Positions 6,873 through 14,891 are shown, numbered from the stretch's first letter. The stretch is DNA of 20,967 nt from Christensenella sp. UBA1242 (GCA_002308915.1 DBWI01000022.1:1-20967), one strand, 5' to 3'. Program-made: numbers and translations. Notes: generated by a model not told the origin, from the letters alone.

Positions 6873-7946
6873 TTATTTTAAGGCTAAATTTTCAAGCTTT
6901 TGTTTTTGGTCAGCTTTTTGTAATTCTTCTATCATTTCTTCAATGTCGCCGTCCATAAATGTATCAACACTGAATATTGAATAGTTAATTCTATGGTCTG
7001 TTATTCTGCCTTGTGGATAGTTGTATGTCCTAATTCTTTCACTTCTATCCCCTGTTCCAACTTGATTTTTTCTGTTTGCACTATATTCGCTATCTATCTG
7101 TGTTTTGTAATAATCATACAATTTTGCTTTTAACAAGCTCATTGCTTTTTCTCTGTTCTTAATTTGAGAACGTTCGTCTTGACAAGCAACAACAATACCT
7201 GTTGGAATATGAGTCATACGAATTGCACTTTCTGTTTTGTTAACATGCTGTCCACCTGCTCCAGAAGACCTATATGTATCAATTCTTAAATCTTTGTCTA
7301 AAATTTCAAAGTCAACTTCTTCAATTTCTGGAAGAACAGCAACTGTTACTGTTGATGTGTGAACTCTGCCTTGTGATTCAGTTTCTGGAACACGTTGAAC
7401 TCTGTGTACTCCACTCTCATATTTTAATTTACTAAAAACATCTGTTCCACTTATTGTCAAACTGCATTCTTTCAAACCACCAAGTTCTGTTTCTTCAATA
7501 TCATTTACTTCAACTTTCCAGTGATTTCTTTCTGCATATCTAACATACATATTCATAAGTGTTGATGCAAAAAGTGCAGCTTCTTCTCCGCCTGCCGCTG
7601 GTCTTACTTCTAATATACAGTTCTTATCATCATTTTCGTCTTTTGGAAGAAGTAGAATTTGAATTTTTTCGTTTAGTTCATCAATTTGTTTTTTTGTGCT
7701 ATCTATATCTTCTCTAAAAATTTCAAGCATTTCTGGATCACTTTCTGTTTTCATAACTTCTTCACTGTCATGAAGATTTTTTAGAAGTTTAGAAAGTTCA
7801 TCATGAGCCTGTGCAATTTCTTCAATACTACTACGCTCTTTTACAAGTTTTTGCCACAACTTGTTATCAGCAATAATTTCTGGTTTTACAACAAGTTCTG
7901 TAAGTTCATCATATCTTTGCTTAATCTTTTGCGTCTGTTCTAACAT
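6873..7946 (-). CDS. prfA: Peptide chain release factor 1 (RF1)
   Basis: Cytoplasmic factor that recognises UAA and UAG in the ribosomal A site and triggers peptide release. It has 357 residues, the family length. The codon-reading PxT motif is PET at 187-189 within HRVQRVPETESQGRVHTS. The universal GGQ that contacts the peptidyl transferase centre is at 231-233 in RSSGAGGQHVNKTESAIRM; its Gln is the target of PrmC. The N-terminal helical domain begins at MLEQTQKIKQRYDEL. SD AGGAAAT lies about 5 nt before the ATG. The gene follows the prmC fusion by 2 nt, so enzyme and substrate are cotranscribed. A terminator follows the stop. Confidence 0.97.
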   Translation of the reverse strand: MLEQTQKIKQRYDELTELVVKPEIIADNKLWQKLVKERSSIEEIAQAHDELSKLLKNLHDSEEVMKTESDPEMLEIFREDIDSTKKQIDELNEKIQILLLPKDENDDKNCILEVRPAAGGEEAALFASTLMNMYVRYAERNHWKVEVNDIEETELGGLKECSLTISGTDVFSKLKYESGVHRVQRVPETESQGRVHTSTVTVAVLPEIEEVDFEILDKDLRIDTYRSSGAGGQHVNKTESAIRMTHIPTGIVVACQDERSQIKNREKAMSLLKAKLYDYYKTQIDSEYSANRKNQVGTGDRSERIRTYNYPQGRITDHRINYSIFSVDTFMDGDIEEMIEELQKADQKQKLENLALK

Positions 7947-7948
7947 TT

Positions 7949-9658
7949 TTATTTCCTTTTATTTTTTAACTTTGCAATTACAACTCTATCTATCTTGTTG
8001 TAATCTTTTATAACTTGAATGTCTTCAAAATCTTTTTGCAATATATCTACTATATCACTACTTTGTTTTATTCCAATTTCAAAAAACAACTTACCATTTT
8101 TATTCAAAAAACTTGGTGCACTTGCAACTATCTTTTTATAAAAATCTAAGCCATCTTCGCCACCATCAAGTGCAAGCTTTGGGTCATAATCTTTTACTTC
8201 AACATCTAACTTATTAATATCATTTGATGGTATATATGGTGGATTGCTAACTATTATATCAAACTTCTTAACATTTTTCAAGTTGTCAAACAAATTAGAA
8301 TTAACAAAATTAACAGTAACATTATTCTTTTCTGCATTATATTTTGCAACATCCAATGCCTTGTTTGATATGTCTACTGCTGTTACAATAGCACTAGTAT
8401 TCTTTGCAATGCAAATTGCAATAATTCCACTTCCAGTACCAATATCCAACACTCTACATTTTTTATCAATACTTTTTATTACTTTTTCTACTAATATTTC
8501 AGTTTCCATTCTTGGAGATAACACATCTTTTGTTACCTTAAATTCGTAACCATAGAATTCTGTTCTGCCAAAAATTTTTGAAATTGGTTCACCTTTTATT
8601 CTTCTTTGAATAACTTCATCTAATTTTTTTTTACTTTCATATGATATTTTTGTCAAAAGCCTTATTTGCCCTCTTGAAATACCTAATACTTCACAAACAA
8701 GCCAATCTGTTTCACTCTTGTCTGTTATGCCTGCATTTTTTAATCTTTCTTTACATTCTGCATACACACTTGAAAAACTAACCTCGTTGTCTTTTAAAAG
8801 CTCTGTATTTATCTCACTTCTCTTTTTATTTTGCATAAACTTTACTTCTCCTAATGCAGCTTCAGCAATATACATTTCTGTTTTTGTAGGCCTTTCTGTA
8901 ACTATAAATGAAGTTATTAAACAACTGTATTTTAGCCACTTTGGTTTTGAATTCTCTAGTATAAGCAATATTTCATAACTAATAGAAAAGCTTGAAATTG
9001 CAACAATAATGTTTACTAATATTTTCCAAAACTCATTACTTGTTAATCCAATAAATGATTGAATAACAAAACTTAGCATAAAAGAAAAAATAATAAAATT
9101 TAATAAATTTGTAGGCTTGTGAATTGATTTTTTATCTTTATCAATCAATAAATTGGCACAACCATTAAATCGATAAAACTGCCTAAATGGTATAAAAAAT
9201 TTTATAGATAGCATAATTACATAAAAAATGACTAGTTTTATTATTAAAATAAGTAATCTATTAACTATAACACTTGAACTATAACCACTAATTAACAATG
9301 CTAATCTTGGTGGCAAATATCCCATCAAAAATAAAGAAATAATTAGAGAAATTGCTAAAATTATACTAAAGGCAACATACTTTGAGTCTACACTAAGTTT
9401 TTTTGAAACTTTGTTGCTTAAACTATTTTGGGAATATACGAATGGCGCTTTGACTATATTTTTAATTAAAAAATACAAACCAAATATTAAATACTCTATT
9501 CCACGTATAAATGCTATATTATGATAAATGATTTTGTGTTTCTGTTTTTTGGATATTAAGTATGTTTTCCCCTTATCATCAACATAGGCACAAGCAAAAT
9601 TTTTGCCTTGATAAAAACATACTCCATAAAGACATGGTATTGAATAAAATTTTTCCAT
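7949..9658 (-). CDS. prmC: DUF1385 (YqhQ-like) membrane domain fused to PrmC release-factor methyltransferase
   Basis: A 569-residue fusion. Residues 1 to about 270 correspond to DUF1385, a multi-span membrane protein family of unknown function. They keep its segment order (membrane spans near 97-155 and 185-235) and its end pattern (SFIVTERPTKTEMYIAEAAL). Residues about 290-569 are a complete PrmC, the SAM-dependent enzyme that methylates the Gln of the GGQ motif in release factors: helical N-domain, PRMETE at 382-387, SAM motif LDIGTGSG from 404 and catalytic NPPY at 473-476. prfA, encoding the substrate, follows by 2 nt, and rpmE precedes, as in many Bacillota where the two genes are separate. 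DUF1385 hallmarks are eroded (see findings). The start is the ATG at 9656-9658; no SD is seen, and an AATAAT box lies 7 nt upstream. Confidence 0.9.
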   Translation of the reverse strand: MEKFYSIPCLYGVCFYQGKNFACAYVDDKGKTYLISKKQKHKIIYHNIAFIRGIEYLIFGLYFLIKNIVKAPFVYSQNSLSNKVSKKLSVDSKYVAFSIILAISLIISLFLMGYLPPRLALLISGYSSSVIVNRLLILIIKLVIFYVIMLSIKFFIPFRQFYRFNGCANLLIDKDKKSIHKPTNLLNFIIFSFMLSFVIQSFIGLTSNEFWKILVNIIVAISSFSISYEILLILENSKPKWLKYSCLITSFIVTERPTKTEMYIAEAALGEVKFMQNKKRSEINTELLKDNEVSFSSVYAECKERLKNAGITDKSETDWLVCEVLGISRGQIRLLTKISYESKKKLDEVIQRRIKGEPISKIFGRTEFYGYEFKVTKDVLSPRMETEILVEKVIKSIDKKCRVLDIGTGSGIIAICIAKNTSAIVTAVDISNKALDVAKYNAEKNNVTVNFVNSNLFDNLKNVKKFDIIVSNPPYIPSNDINKLDVEVKDYDPKLALDGGEDGLDFYKKIVASAPSFLNKNGKLFFEIGIKQSSDIVDILQKDFEDIQVIKDYNKIDRVVIAKLKNKRK

Positions 9659-9665
9659 ATACCAT

Positions 9666-9671
9666 ATTATT
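9666..9671 (-). promoter_or_regulatory. Possible -10 box just before the DUF1385-PrmC start
   Basis: AATAAT (5 of 6 to TATAAT) sits 7 nt before the ATG, and no SD is present. I see no good -35 at 16-19 nt, so this is a weak candidate; read-through from rpmE is an alternative. Confidence 0.3.
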
Positions 9672-9674
9672 GAC

Positions 9675-9716
9675 AAAAAACAAAAAAGAACTCCAAATTA
9701 AATATAAAATTTGGAG
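9675..9716 (-). terminator. Intrinsic terminator after rpmE
   Basis: On the minus strand, a 9-bp perfect stem CTCCAAATT / AATTTGGAG (9691-9699 and 9708-9716) with an 8-nt loop, followed by a T-rich tract. It lies just before the DUF1385-prmC gene, so it probably attenuates transcription between rpmE and the fusion gene. Confidence 0.8.
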
Positions 9717-9725
9717 CTACATTTC

Positions 9726-9929
9726 TTACATATTATGGGTTTTCTTAAACTTATCAACTCTTCCGCTAACGTCAACAATTTTTTGTTTACCTGAGAAGAA
9801 TGGATGACATTTGTTACAAATATCAACTTTGATTGTATCCCCATGAACAGCTGAACCTGTCTTGAATGTGTTTCCACAAGCACAAGTAACTGTTACTTCA
9901 TGATAATCTGGATGTCCTTCTGCTTTCAT
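9726..9929 (-). CDS. rpmE: 50S ribosomal protein L31, zinc-binding type
   Basis: A 67-residue large-subunit protein that bridges to the small subunit head. It is the C+ (zinc) form: CAC at residues 16-18 and CNKC at 38-41 give the four Cys ligands, followed by the conserved HPFFSGKQKIVDVSGRVDKF. The start is the ATG at 9927-9929. The GTG three codons upstream (9936-9938) is part of the SD itself (AAGGTGAG), so the longer 70-residue reading is wrong. A strong TTGACA/TAATAT promoter precedes it and a terminator follows. Confidence 0.97.
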   Translation of the reverse strand: MKAEGHPDYHEVTVTCACGNTFKTGSAVHGDTIKVDICNKCHPFFSGKQKIVDVSGRVDKFKKTHNM

Positions 9930-9961
9930 ATTTCTCACCTTTTAATTAAATTTTCTTGCTT

Positions 9962-9990
9962 ATATTATCATAAACAAGAAGTTATGTCAA
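9962..9990 (-). promoter_or_regulatory. Promoter of rpmE
   Basis: A perfect -35 TTGACA (9985-9990), an exact 17-nt spacer and TAATAT (9962-9967) on the minus strand; strong sigma-A type. The leader before the SD is about 20 nt. Confidence 0.8.
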
Positions 9991-10025
9991 CAACATATTT
10001 CATATTTTTATAAAATATGTATGCA

Positions 10026-11354
10026 TTACTTGCTATTATTTTTTAATACAGATTTTAACTTGTATGCAACATCAACAATATCACCTGCTCCCAAAATTAA
10101 AATTGAATAATTATCTTTTATCTTTTTGATAATTTTTTTGATTCCTATATTAAAATTTGCAAAATATGAACAGCTTTTACCTGTTTTTTTATAGGTTTTA
10201 TACAAAAAATAACTACTTGCACTCTTATCATACTTTTCTCTTGCAGAATATGTTTTAACAAAAATCACTTCATTAACACCTGTAAAACATTGAATAAAAC
10301 TATCAAATAATGTCTTAGTTCTAGAATACGTATGAGGCTGAAATACAACAACCACCTTATTGTTTGTATGCTTTAAAAAAGTTTTTATCGTGTTTTTTAT
10401 TTCTGTTGGATGATGTGCATAGTCGTGGACAATGTATGGGCAACTTGATATAACTTCATATCTTCTCTTTACCCCTTGATAATTTTGTATTCCTTGTTGA
10501 ATATACTCATTACTAATATTTATTGCTTTGCATACTCCAATAACAGCCAAAGAGTTTATTATGTTATATTCACCTTCTGCTCCAACTCTAATATGCATAG
10601 AAAATTTTTGGTTTATAAAACAATCATATTCATACTTACCATCAATAAACTCAATATTCTTTGCACTTATGTTTGAATTATGTTTCCCAAATGTAAGTAT
10701 GTTGTTAGCCTTTAATAGTTCATTATCAAAAGCAATCAAACTTGTGCATTGATTAGCAAAAATATTAAATGAACTAATCTCATTATTAAAAGTTTTAAAA
10801 TAATCCAAATGCTCTGGCTCTATGTTAAGCACAACACCAATTGTTGGACTTAATTTTAAAAAACTATCACAATATTCACAAGCTTCACAAATAAAATACT
10901 TTTTGTCTCCAATTACCAAACCAAAATCATTATCAATAAGTTCTCCACCAATATGCAAAGTTGGTTCTTTGCCTGCAATCTTTAAACAAGAATATATCAT
11001 AGCTGTTGTAGTGGTTTTGCCATGCGAACCAGCAACTGCAATAACTTGCTCAAATTGCTTGGAAATTTCACCTAATATTTCTGCCCTTGATTTTATAATC
11101 AATCCCAATTTTTTTGCTTCGATTAATTCAACATTATCATTAGAAATAGCATAGCTATAAACAATCTCAAATCCTTTGTTAATATTTTCTTTTTGATGCT
11201 GATTAAAAACAACTATTCCCTGCTGTATTAGTTTTTCTGCTATTTTGCTATTTGAAATGTCTGAACCTTGAACATAATTTCCTTCACTTTTGAGATATAA
11301 TGCAAGTGCAGACATACTGGCACCACATATTCCAATAAAATGATATTTTTTCAC
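10026..11354 (-). CDS. murC: UDP-N-acetylmuramate--L-alanine ligase
   Basis: Cytoplasmic ATP-dependent ligase adding L-Ala to UDP-MurNAc, the first amino acid of the peptidoglycan stem. It has 442 residues from the chosen start. Landmarks are the N-terminal Rossmann motif GICGASMSALAL, P-loop AGSHGKTTTTAM at 108-119, ACEYCDSFL, NIEPEHLDYF, VHDYAHHPTEI and FQPHTYSRT. The frame is open upstream to a GTG at 11448-11450, but those 32 residues have no MurC counterpart and their DNA runs into the spoVG promoter. The GTG at 11352-11354 begins VKKYHFIGI, as expected. It has no SD; TATAAG lies 6 nt before it. The gene is divergent from spoVG. It is not in a division/cell-wall cluster here. Confidence 0.95.
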   Translation of the reverse strand: MKKYHFIGICGASMSALALYLKSEGNYVQGSDISNSKIAEKLIQQGIVVFNQHQKENINKGFEIVYSYAISNDNVELIEAKKLGLIIKSRAEILGEISKQFEQVIAVAGSHGKTTTTAMIYSCLKIAGKEPTLHIGGELIDNDFGLVIGDKKYFICEACEYCDSFLKLSPTIGVVLNIEPEHLDYFKTFNNEISSFNIFANQCTSLIAFDNELLKANNILTFGKHNSNISAKNIEFIDGKYEYDCFINQKFSMHIRVGAEGEYNIINSLAVIGVCKAINISNEYIQQGIQNYQGVKRRYEVISSCPYIVHDYAHHPTEIKNTIKTFLKHTNNKVVVVFQPHTYSRTKTLFDSFIQCFTGVNEVIFVKTYSAREKYDKSASSYFLYKTYKKTGKSCSYFANFNIGIKKIIKKIKDNYSILILGAGDIVDVAYKLKSVLKNNSK

Positions 11355-11360
11355 ATACAA

Positions 11361-11366
11361 CTTATA
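11361..11366 (-). promoter_or_regulatory. Possible -10 box just before the murC start
   Basis: TATAAG (5 of 6 to consensus) is 6 nt before the GTG start. No recognisable -35 is found at 16-19 nt, so this is only suggestive of a leaderless transcript. Confidence 0.35.
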
Positions 11367-11444
11367 TGCAAATAAAAAACAATGTGACACAACATTATTT
11401 TTTTCAACAAATTTAATAAAAAAATGAATATTTAACAAATTTAT

Positions 11445-11473
11445 TTGCACAATATCAAAAAATATGTTATATA
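11445..11473 (+). promoter_or_regulatory. Promoter of spoVG
   Basis: TTGCAC (11445-11450), a 17-nt spacer and TATATA (11468-11473), followed by a short leader and AAAGGAG. It looks sigma-A-like; I did not find the sigma-H pattern known for spoVG in Bacillus. Confidence 0.55.
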
Positions 11474-11504
11474 TAAAGTAGCATAAAGAAAGGAGATGCC
11501 AAAT

Positions 11505-11783
11505 ATGAATATTACAGAAGTAAGAGTAAGACTCGTTAAAAAGGATGACTCAAAGTTAAAGGCTGTTGCATCAATCACAATAGACAATTGCTTTGTTGTT
11601 CACGACATTAAAGTTATTAACGGAACAGAGGGATTGTTTATTTCAATGCCATCAAGAAAAACACCAGAAGGTGAATTCAAAGACATTGTACACCCAATCA
11701 ACACTGAAACAAGAGAAAAAATAAGTGCTGCTGTTATTGAAGCTTTCCACAAAGAAGAAGCTGCTGCACCAGTTGAAGCATAA
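11505..11783 (+). CDS. spoVG: SpoVG, RNA-binding regulator
   Basis: A 92-residue protein clearly matching SpoVG: the N-terminal strand MNITEVRVRLV, then AVASITIDNCFVVHDIKVI, GLFISMPSRKTPEGEFKDI and HPINTETREKI. SpoVG proteins bind RNA and DNA and affect sporulation, septation and virulence traits in different Bacillota. The start is the ATG at 11505-11507, 9 nt after AGGAG (11491-11495). An in-frame ATG at 11496-11498 abuts the SD and cannot be used well. The tail is EAAAPVEA. The gene is monocistronic, with its own promoter and a terminator right after the stop. Confidence 0.96.
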   Translation: MNITEVRVRLVKKDDSKLKAVASITIDNCFVVHDIKVINGTEGLFISMPSRKTPEGEFKDIVHPINTETREKISAAVIEAFHKEEAAAPVEA

Positions 11784-11795
11784 CAATGTGCTAAT

Positions 11796-11823
11796 AAAAC
11801 CTTGCTTAATGCAAGGTTTTTTT
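11796..11823 (+). terminator. Intrinsic terminator of spoVG
   Basis: A perfect 10-bp stem AAAACCTTGC / GCAAGGTTTT with loop TTAAT, running into seven T. It lies 12 nt after the spoVG stop. Confidence 0.9.
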
Positions 11824-11828
11824 GATTA

Positions 11829-11858
11829 AAAAAGGCTCAAATAATTTGAACCTTTTTT
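11829..11858 (-). terminator. Intrinsic terminator of the helicase gene
   Basis: On the minus strand, AAAAAGGTTCAAA / TTTGAGCCTTTTT forms a 13-bp stem with one G-U pair and a 3-nt loop, followed by T residues. It lies 13 nt beyond the helicase stop and nearly back-to-back with the spoVG terminator. Confidence 0.85.
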
Positions 11859-11870
11859 TATATTAATGTG

Positions 11871-14855
11871 CTAATAAATACTATCTTTTAACTGTCTTGT
11901 ATGTGTACATCTTGGATAATTATGACAACCAATAAATTTACCATTTACTCCATTCCTTATAACTAAAAAATCATTACAGATTGGACATCTATTGTTAGTT
12001 TTAACTGCTTTCAAGTCATTGATTGAATAATTACAATACGGATAGTTTGAACATCCATAAAATTTGGTTTTATCAAATGCACTATCTCTTAATATTAATT
12101 TACCAGACTTGCACCATGGACATAAAAATTTTTCTGTTGCACTATCTTCATTTAACAATTCAGGGTTTTCAATATCTGATCTTAATTGTATTTCAGATAC
12201 AAACTCTGAAATATTATTTTTATCAGACAATATGTATACTATTGACCTGGTTCTAGTTATAGCAACATAAAATAATCTTCTTTCTTCACCATATAGGAAT
12301 TCGCTCTTATGCCCTAATACCATCTCTAACAACTGATCATCTTCCATTTTATTTGGAAATCCATTTTTTGCGTCTTCTCCACTTATTAAAATAACATAAT
12401 CACTTTCTAAACCTTTGGATTGATGTACTGTTTTATAAGTAATTGTCATATCTTTATATTTATTACTTATAATCTCATCATAATTAATCATTTCTATATC
12501 TTGGCCTATAATACAATCAATATCATGCCTATTCCTACCAAGAACTAATACTTTAGCATTATTATTTTGTTTTGAAATATTATCCAATGCTTTTAAAAAT
12601 GCTTGTTTCCTGTTATTTTTATGAAAAATAATTCTTACTGGATTATTTTGATATATATTAGATTGAATATGCTTTTTATACTGTTCTGGATTTGCAGTAA
12701 TAAAAGGCTCAATAATCCCTTGTAATTGAGCAGAGTTTCTATGAGTCGTAGTAATATAATTAGTTTTTGTATCTTCAAATATATCACTAAATTTAAGAAA
12801 AATATCAATATCACAACCAGCAAATCTATAAATAGCCTGCCAATCATCACCAACTGCGAAAAGTTTTGATTGGCCATGTTTAATTAGTTTTAATAAAAAT
12901 CGCTTACGACTTTGTGATATATCTTGAAACTCATCAACAATGATATATTTATACTTATAACCATCTAATTTATCTAATTGCTTAATAGATTTCAGAATCA
13001 TATCATCGAAATCTATTTTCCCTTGTGCCTTAACTTCGTTTGTATAAAACAAATAAATAGATTTACATATCTTTAAAAATTGTCTTGCCCTAAGTTTCTC
13101 ATATTCAGAATTAAAAGGAAAATTATATAAACTATCGAAATAAGACTCATCGCTATATTGTGCCTTATATAAACTAATAAATGTTATTATCAAATTCATC
13201 AAAGAATTAAAATCTTGCCCAACAAATATCGTATTAATTGAATCATAGATTTCTCTACTTGATAAGTATTTGAATTTAACTCCATTAGCCTCTAACTTGG
13301 TTTTTAAAATATCAAATATATTACCTTGAGTAAAATTATAAGAATATGTTTCTATACAGTTTGTATTGTATTCTTTATGAATATTACGTTTCCAAACCAT
13401 CCCATCTAAATATTTTTTTTGTTCAGCTTCAGAATATTGAGAAGCATGTCCAAATTCATCTATGCCATAATGTTCAATATATATTTTGTAATCAGGCAAA
13501 TAAAAATCTGGAGTATATTGTCGTTTATCAATAGTACTGGTATCAATTTCATATGCCTTTTCATATTGATAATTTATTCCATTAATATATAACCAATTTG
13601 CTATTACAAGTTCTTGATAACTTTTAACATGTTCTTTTTGTATTGTTTCAAAAGATTGTTCATCACTTAATGATGCTAATCTATCTTTTAATGTTTTATA
13701 ATTTAAATTCTTTAAGTCTTCAAACTTAGCCCCTTCATCTTCATATACTTTATCATCTATAGTATTAGTATATAAATACAAAGTAAGAAATTCAAAAAGT
13801 ACTTGTGCCATTTGTAAATCATTTACTATAACAGAATCAAAATATTTTTTTATGTATGACTTAAACTGATCTTCTACAGTTAACTTTACCCCCTTCGAAT
13901 CCGATAAAATATTAAGTCCTAATGCATGAAAAGTTTTTACAGTTAAATTAGGTATAATCTGACTAACTTTTTTCTCCAAGTCATCTGCTGAAGCTTTAGA
14001 ATAAGATAACAATAATATATCTTCTGGATTTATACCACATTTTTCAATTAACCACTTCACTTTGCCACAAATAGTTAATGTCTTTCCTGCACCCGCACCA
14101 GCTATTGTTAAATTAGAAATAGAATCACATAATACAGCACGTCTTTGCTCATAATCTAAACTTTTTCCATTAATATTATCAAATATAGCATCATTTATAT
14201 GATTCATTATGAAGTTTTGATTATGAATTTCGATTATATTATCTTTTACTATTGGTGTTTTGTAATAATAATCTCCAAATTTATTTATTTGAGATATTTT
14301 ACTATTTAATAAATCAAAAATTTTTTTACCTTCTCTGGCATCAATATATTTTTCAGGTAAGTTATTTATAAGATTACTTACTTCATTAATTAAATCATGT
14401 TGGCTTTTAACCTTTTGATAATTATCAATCAACTTTCCTAATTCTAATGAATATAAAAAATACTTATCTTTTTTTTCAAAAGATGCAGGAACTTTATATC
14501 TGTTTAATTCAAAAGTAATTTTATTGATTCCTTCTATCTTCTCTAAATCATATGCATCAAAATTATCACAAATATATCGAATTGAATTATTTTCTATATT
14601 ATAATCAAATCCCTTAATTATTTCATCAATATCACTATTATGCTCTAATAATAATTTATCAAGCATCTCCGTATTATTAATCAATTCTTTATCATTTGTT
14701 AAATTATTTAATTTGTTTTTAATAATAATGTATCTTCTTGGATAATCTATATGACAAAAAACAGACATCATAGATAACAAATATTTTTGTGTATTCTTAA
14801 AATATCTTATCTTGAAATATGCACAAATGCGATTAAAAAAATTAAATATTCTCAT
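11871..14855 (-). CDS. SF1A helicase IV-like protein with inserted nuclease-like domain and two C-terminal zinc ribbons
   Basis: About 994 residues. Numbering here is from the ATG at 14853-14855. Residues 1-230: charged helical N-domain. Walker A AGAGAGKT near 250, DEFQD (motif II) near 640, GDDWQAIYRFAG (III) near 667, VHQSKGLESDYVIL (V) and YVAITRTRS (VI) near 860. Motifs II and III match E. coli helicase IV almost exactly. An insertion near 420-500 carries YTPDFYLPDYKIYIEHYG, resembling a PD-(D/E)XK/Vsr-type nuclease core (D, then E-x-H). Two topoisomerase-type C4 zinc ribbons follow (CPWC...CSNYPYC and CPIC...CHNYPRC). Likely role: 3'-5' unwinding in repair or in defence against foreign DNA. 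The gene stands alone between terminators. No SD; TATAAT is 7 nt before the ATG. A TTG at 14901-14903 would add 16 residues with no ribosome site. Confidence 0.88.
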   Translation of the reverse strand: MRIFNFFNRICAYFKIRYFKNTQKYLLSMMSVFCHIDYPRRYIIIKNKLNNLTNDKELINNTEMLDKLLLEHNSDIDEIIKGFDYNIENNSIRYICDNFDAYDLEKIEGINKITFELNRYKVPASFEKKDKYFLYSLELGKLIDNYQKVKSQHDLINEVSNLINNLPEKYIDAREGKKIFDLLNSKISQINKFGDYYYKTPIVKDNIIEIHNQNFIMNHINDAIFDNINGKSLDYEQRRAVLCDSISNLTIAGAGAGKTLTICGKVKWLIEKCGINPEDILLLSYSKASADDLEKKVSQIIPNLTVKTFHALGLNILSDSKGVKLTVEDQFKSYIKKYFDSVIVNDLQMAQVLFEFLTLYLYTNTIDDKVYEDEGAKFEDLKNLNYKTLKDRLASLSDEQSFETIQKEHVKSYQELVIANWLYINGINYQYEKAYEIDTSTIDKRQYTPDFYLPDYKIYIEHYGIDEFGHASQYSEAEQKKYLDGMVWKRNIHKEYNTNCIETYSYNFTQGNIFDILKTKLEANGVKFKYLSSREIYDSINTIFVGQDFNSLMNLIITFISLYKAQYSDESYFDSLYNFPFNSEYEKLRARQFLKICKSIYLFYTNEVKAQGKIDFDDMILKSIKQLDKLDGYKYKYIIVDEFQDISQSRKRFLLKLIKHGQSKLFAVGDDWQAIYRFAGCDIDIFLKFSDIFEDTKTNYITTTHRNSAQLQGIIEPFITANPEQYKKHIQSNIYQNNPVRIIFHKNNRKQAFLKALDNISKQNNNAKVLVLGRNRHDIDCIIGQDIEMINYDEIISNKYKDMTITYKTVHQSKGLESDYVILISGEDAKNGFPNKMEDDQLLEMVLGHKSEFLYGEERRLFYVAITRTRSIVYILSDKNNISEFVSEIQLRSDIENPELLNEDSATEKFLCPWCKSGKLILRDSAFDKTKFYGCSNYPYCNYSINDLKAVKTNNRCPICNDFLVIRNGVNGKFIGCHNYPRCTHTRQLKDSIY

Positions 14856-14862
14856 GTTTAAT

Positions 14863-14891
14863 ATTATATAATAAAATTCAGCATTACACAA
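14863..14891 (-). promoter_or_regulatory. Candidate leaderless promoter of the helicase gene
   Basis: A perfect TATAAT (14863-14868) lies 7 nt before the ATG; TTGTGT (14886-14891, weak) sits 17 nt upstream of it. No SD is present between box and start. Confidence 0.5.

Noticed and set aside
9936..9938. GTG start giving a 70-residue L31
   Set aside because: The GTG is part of the SD AAGGTGAG of the correct ATG at 9927-9929.
10001..10019. AT-only hairpin CATATTTTTATAAAATATG between rpmE and murC as a murC terminator
   Set aside because: The stem is all A-T apart from the closing pair and no T-tract follows on the minus strand; it may be chance in AT-rich DNA.
11448..11450. Longer MurC start (GTG, 32 extra residues)
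   Set aside because: The extension has no MurC counterpart, no SD, and its DNA overlaps the spoVG promoter.
11445..11490. Sigma-H-type promoter for spoVG
   Set aside because: I looked for the known -35/-10 pattern and found only a sigma-A-like pair.
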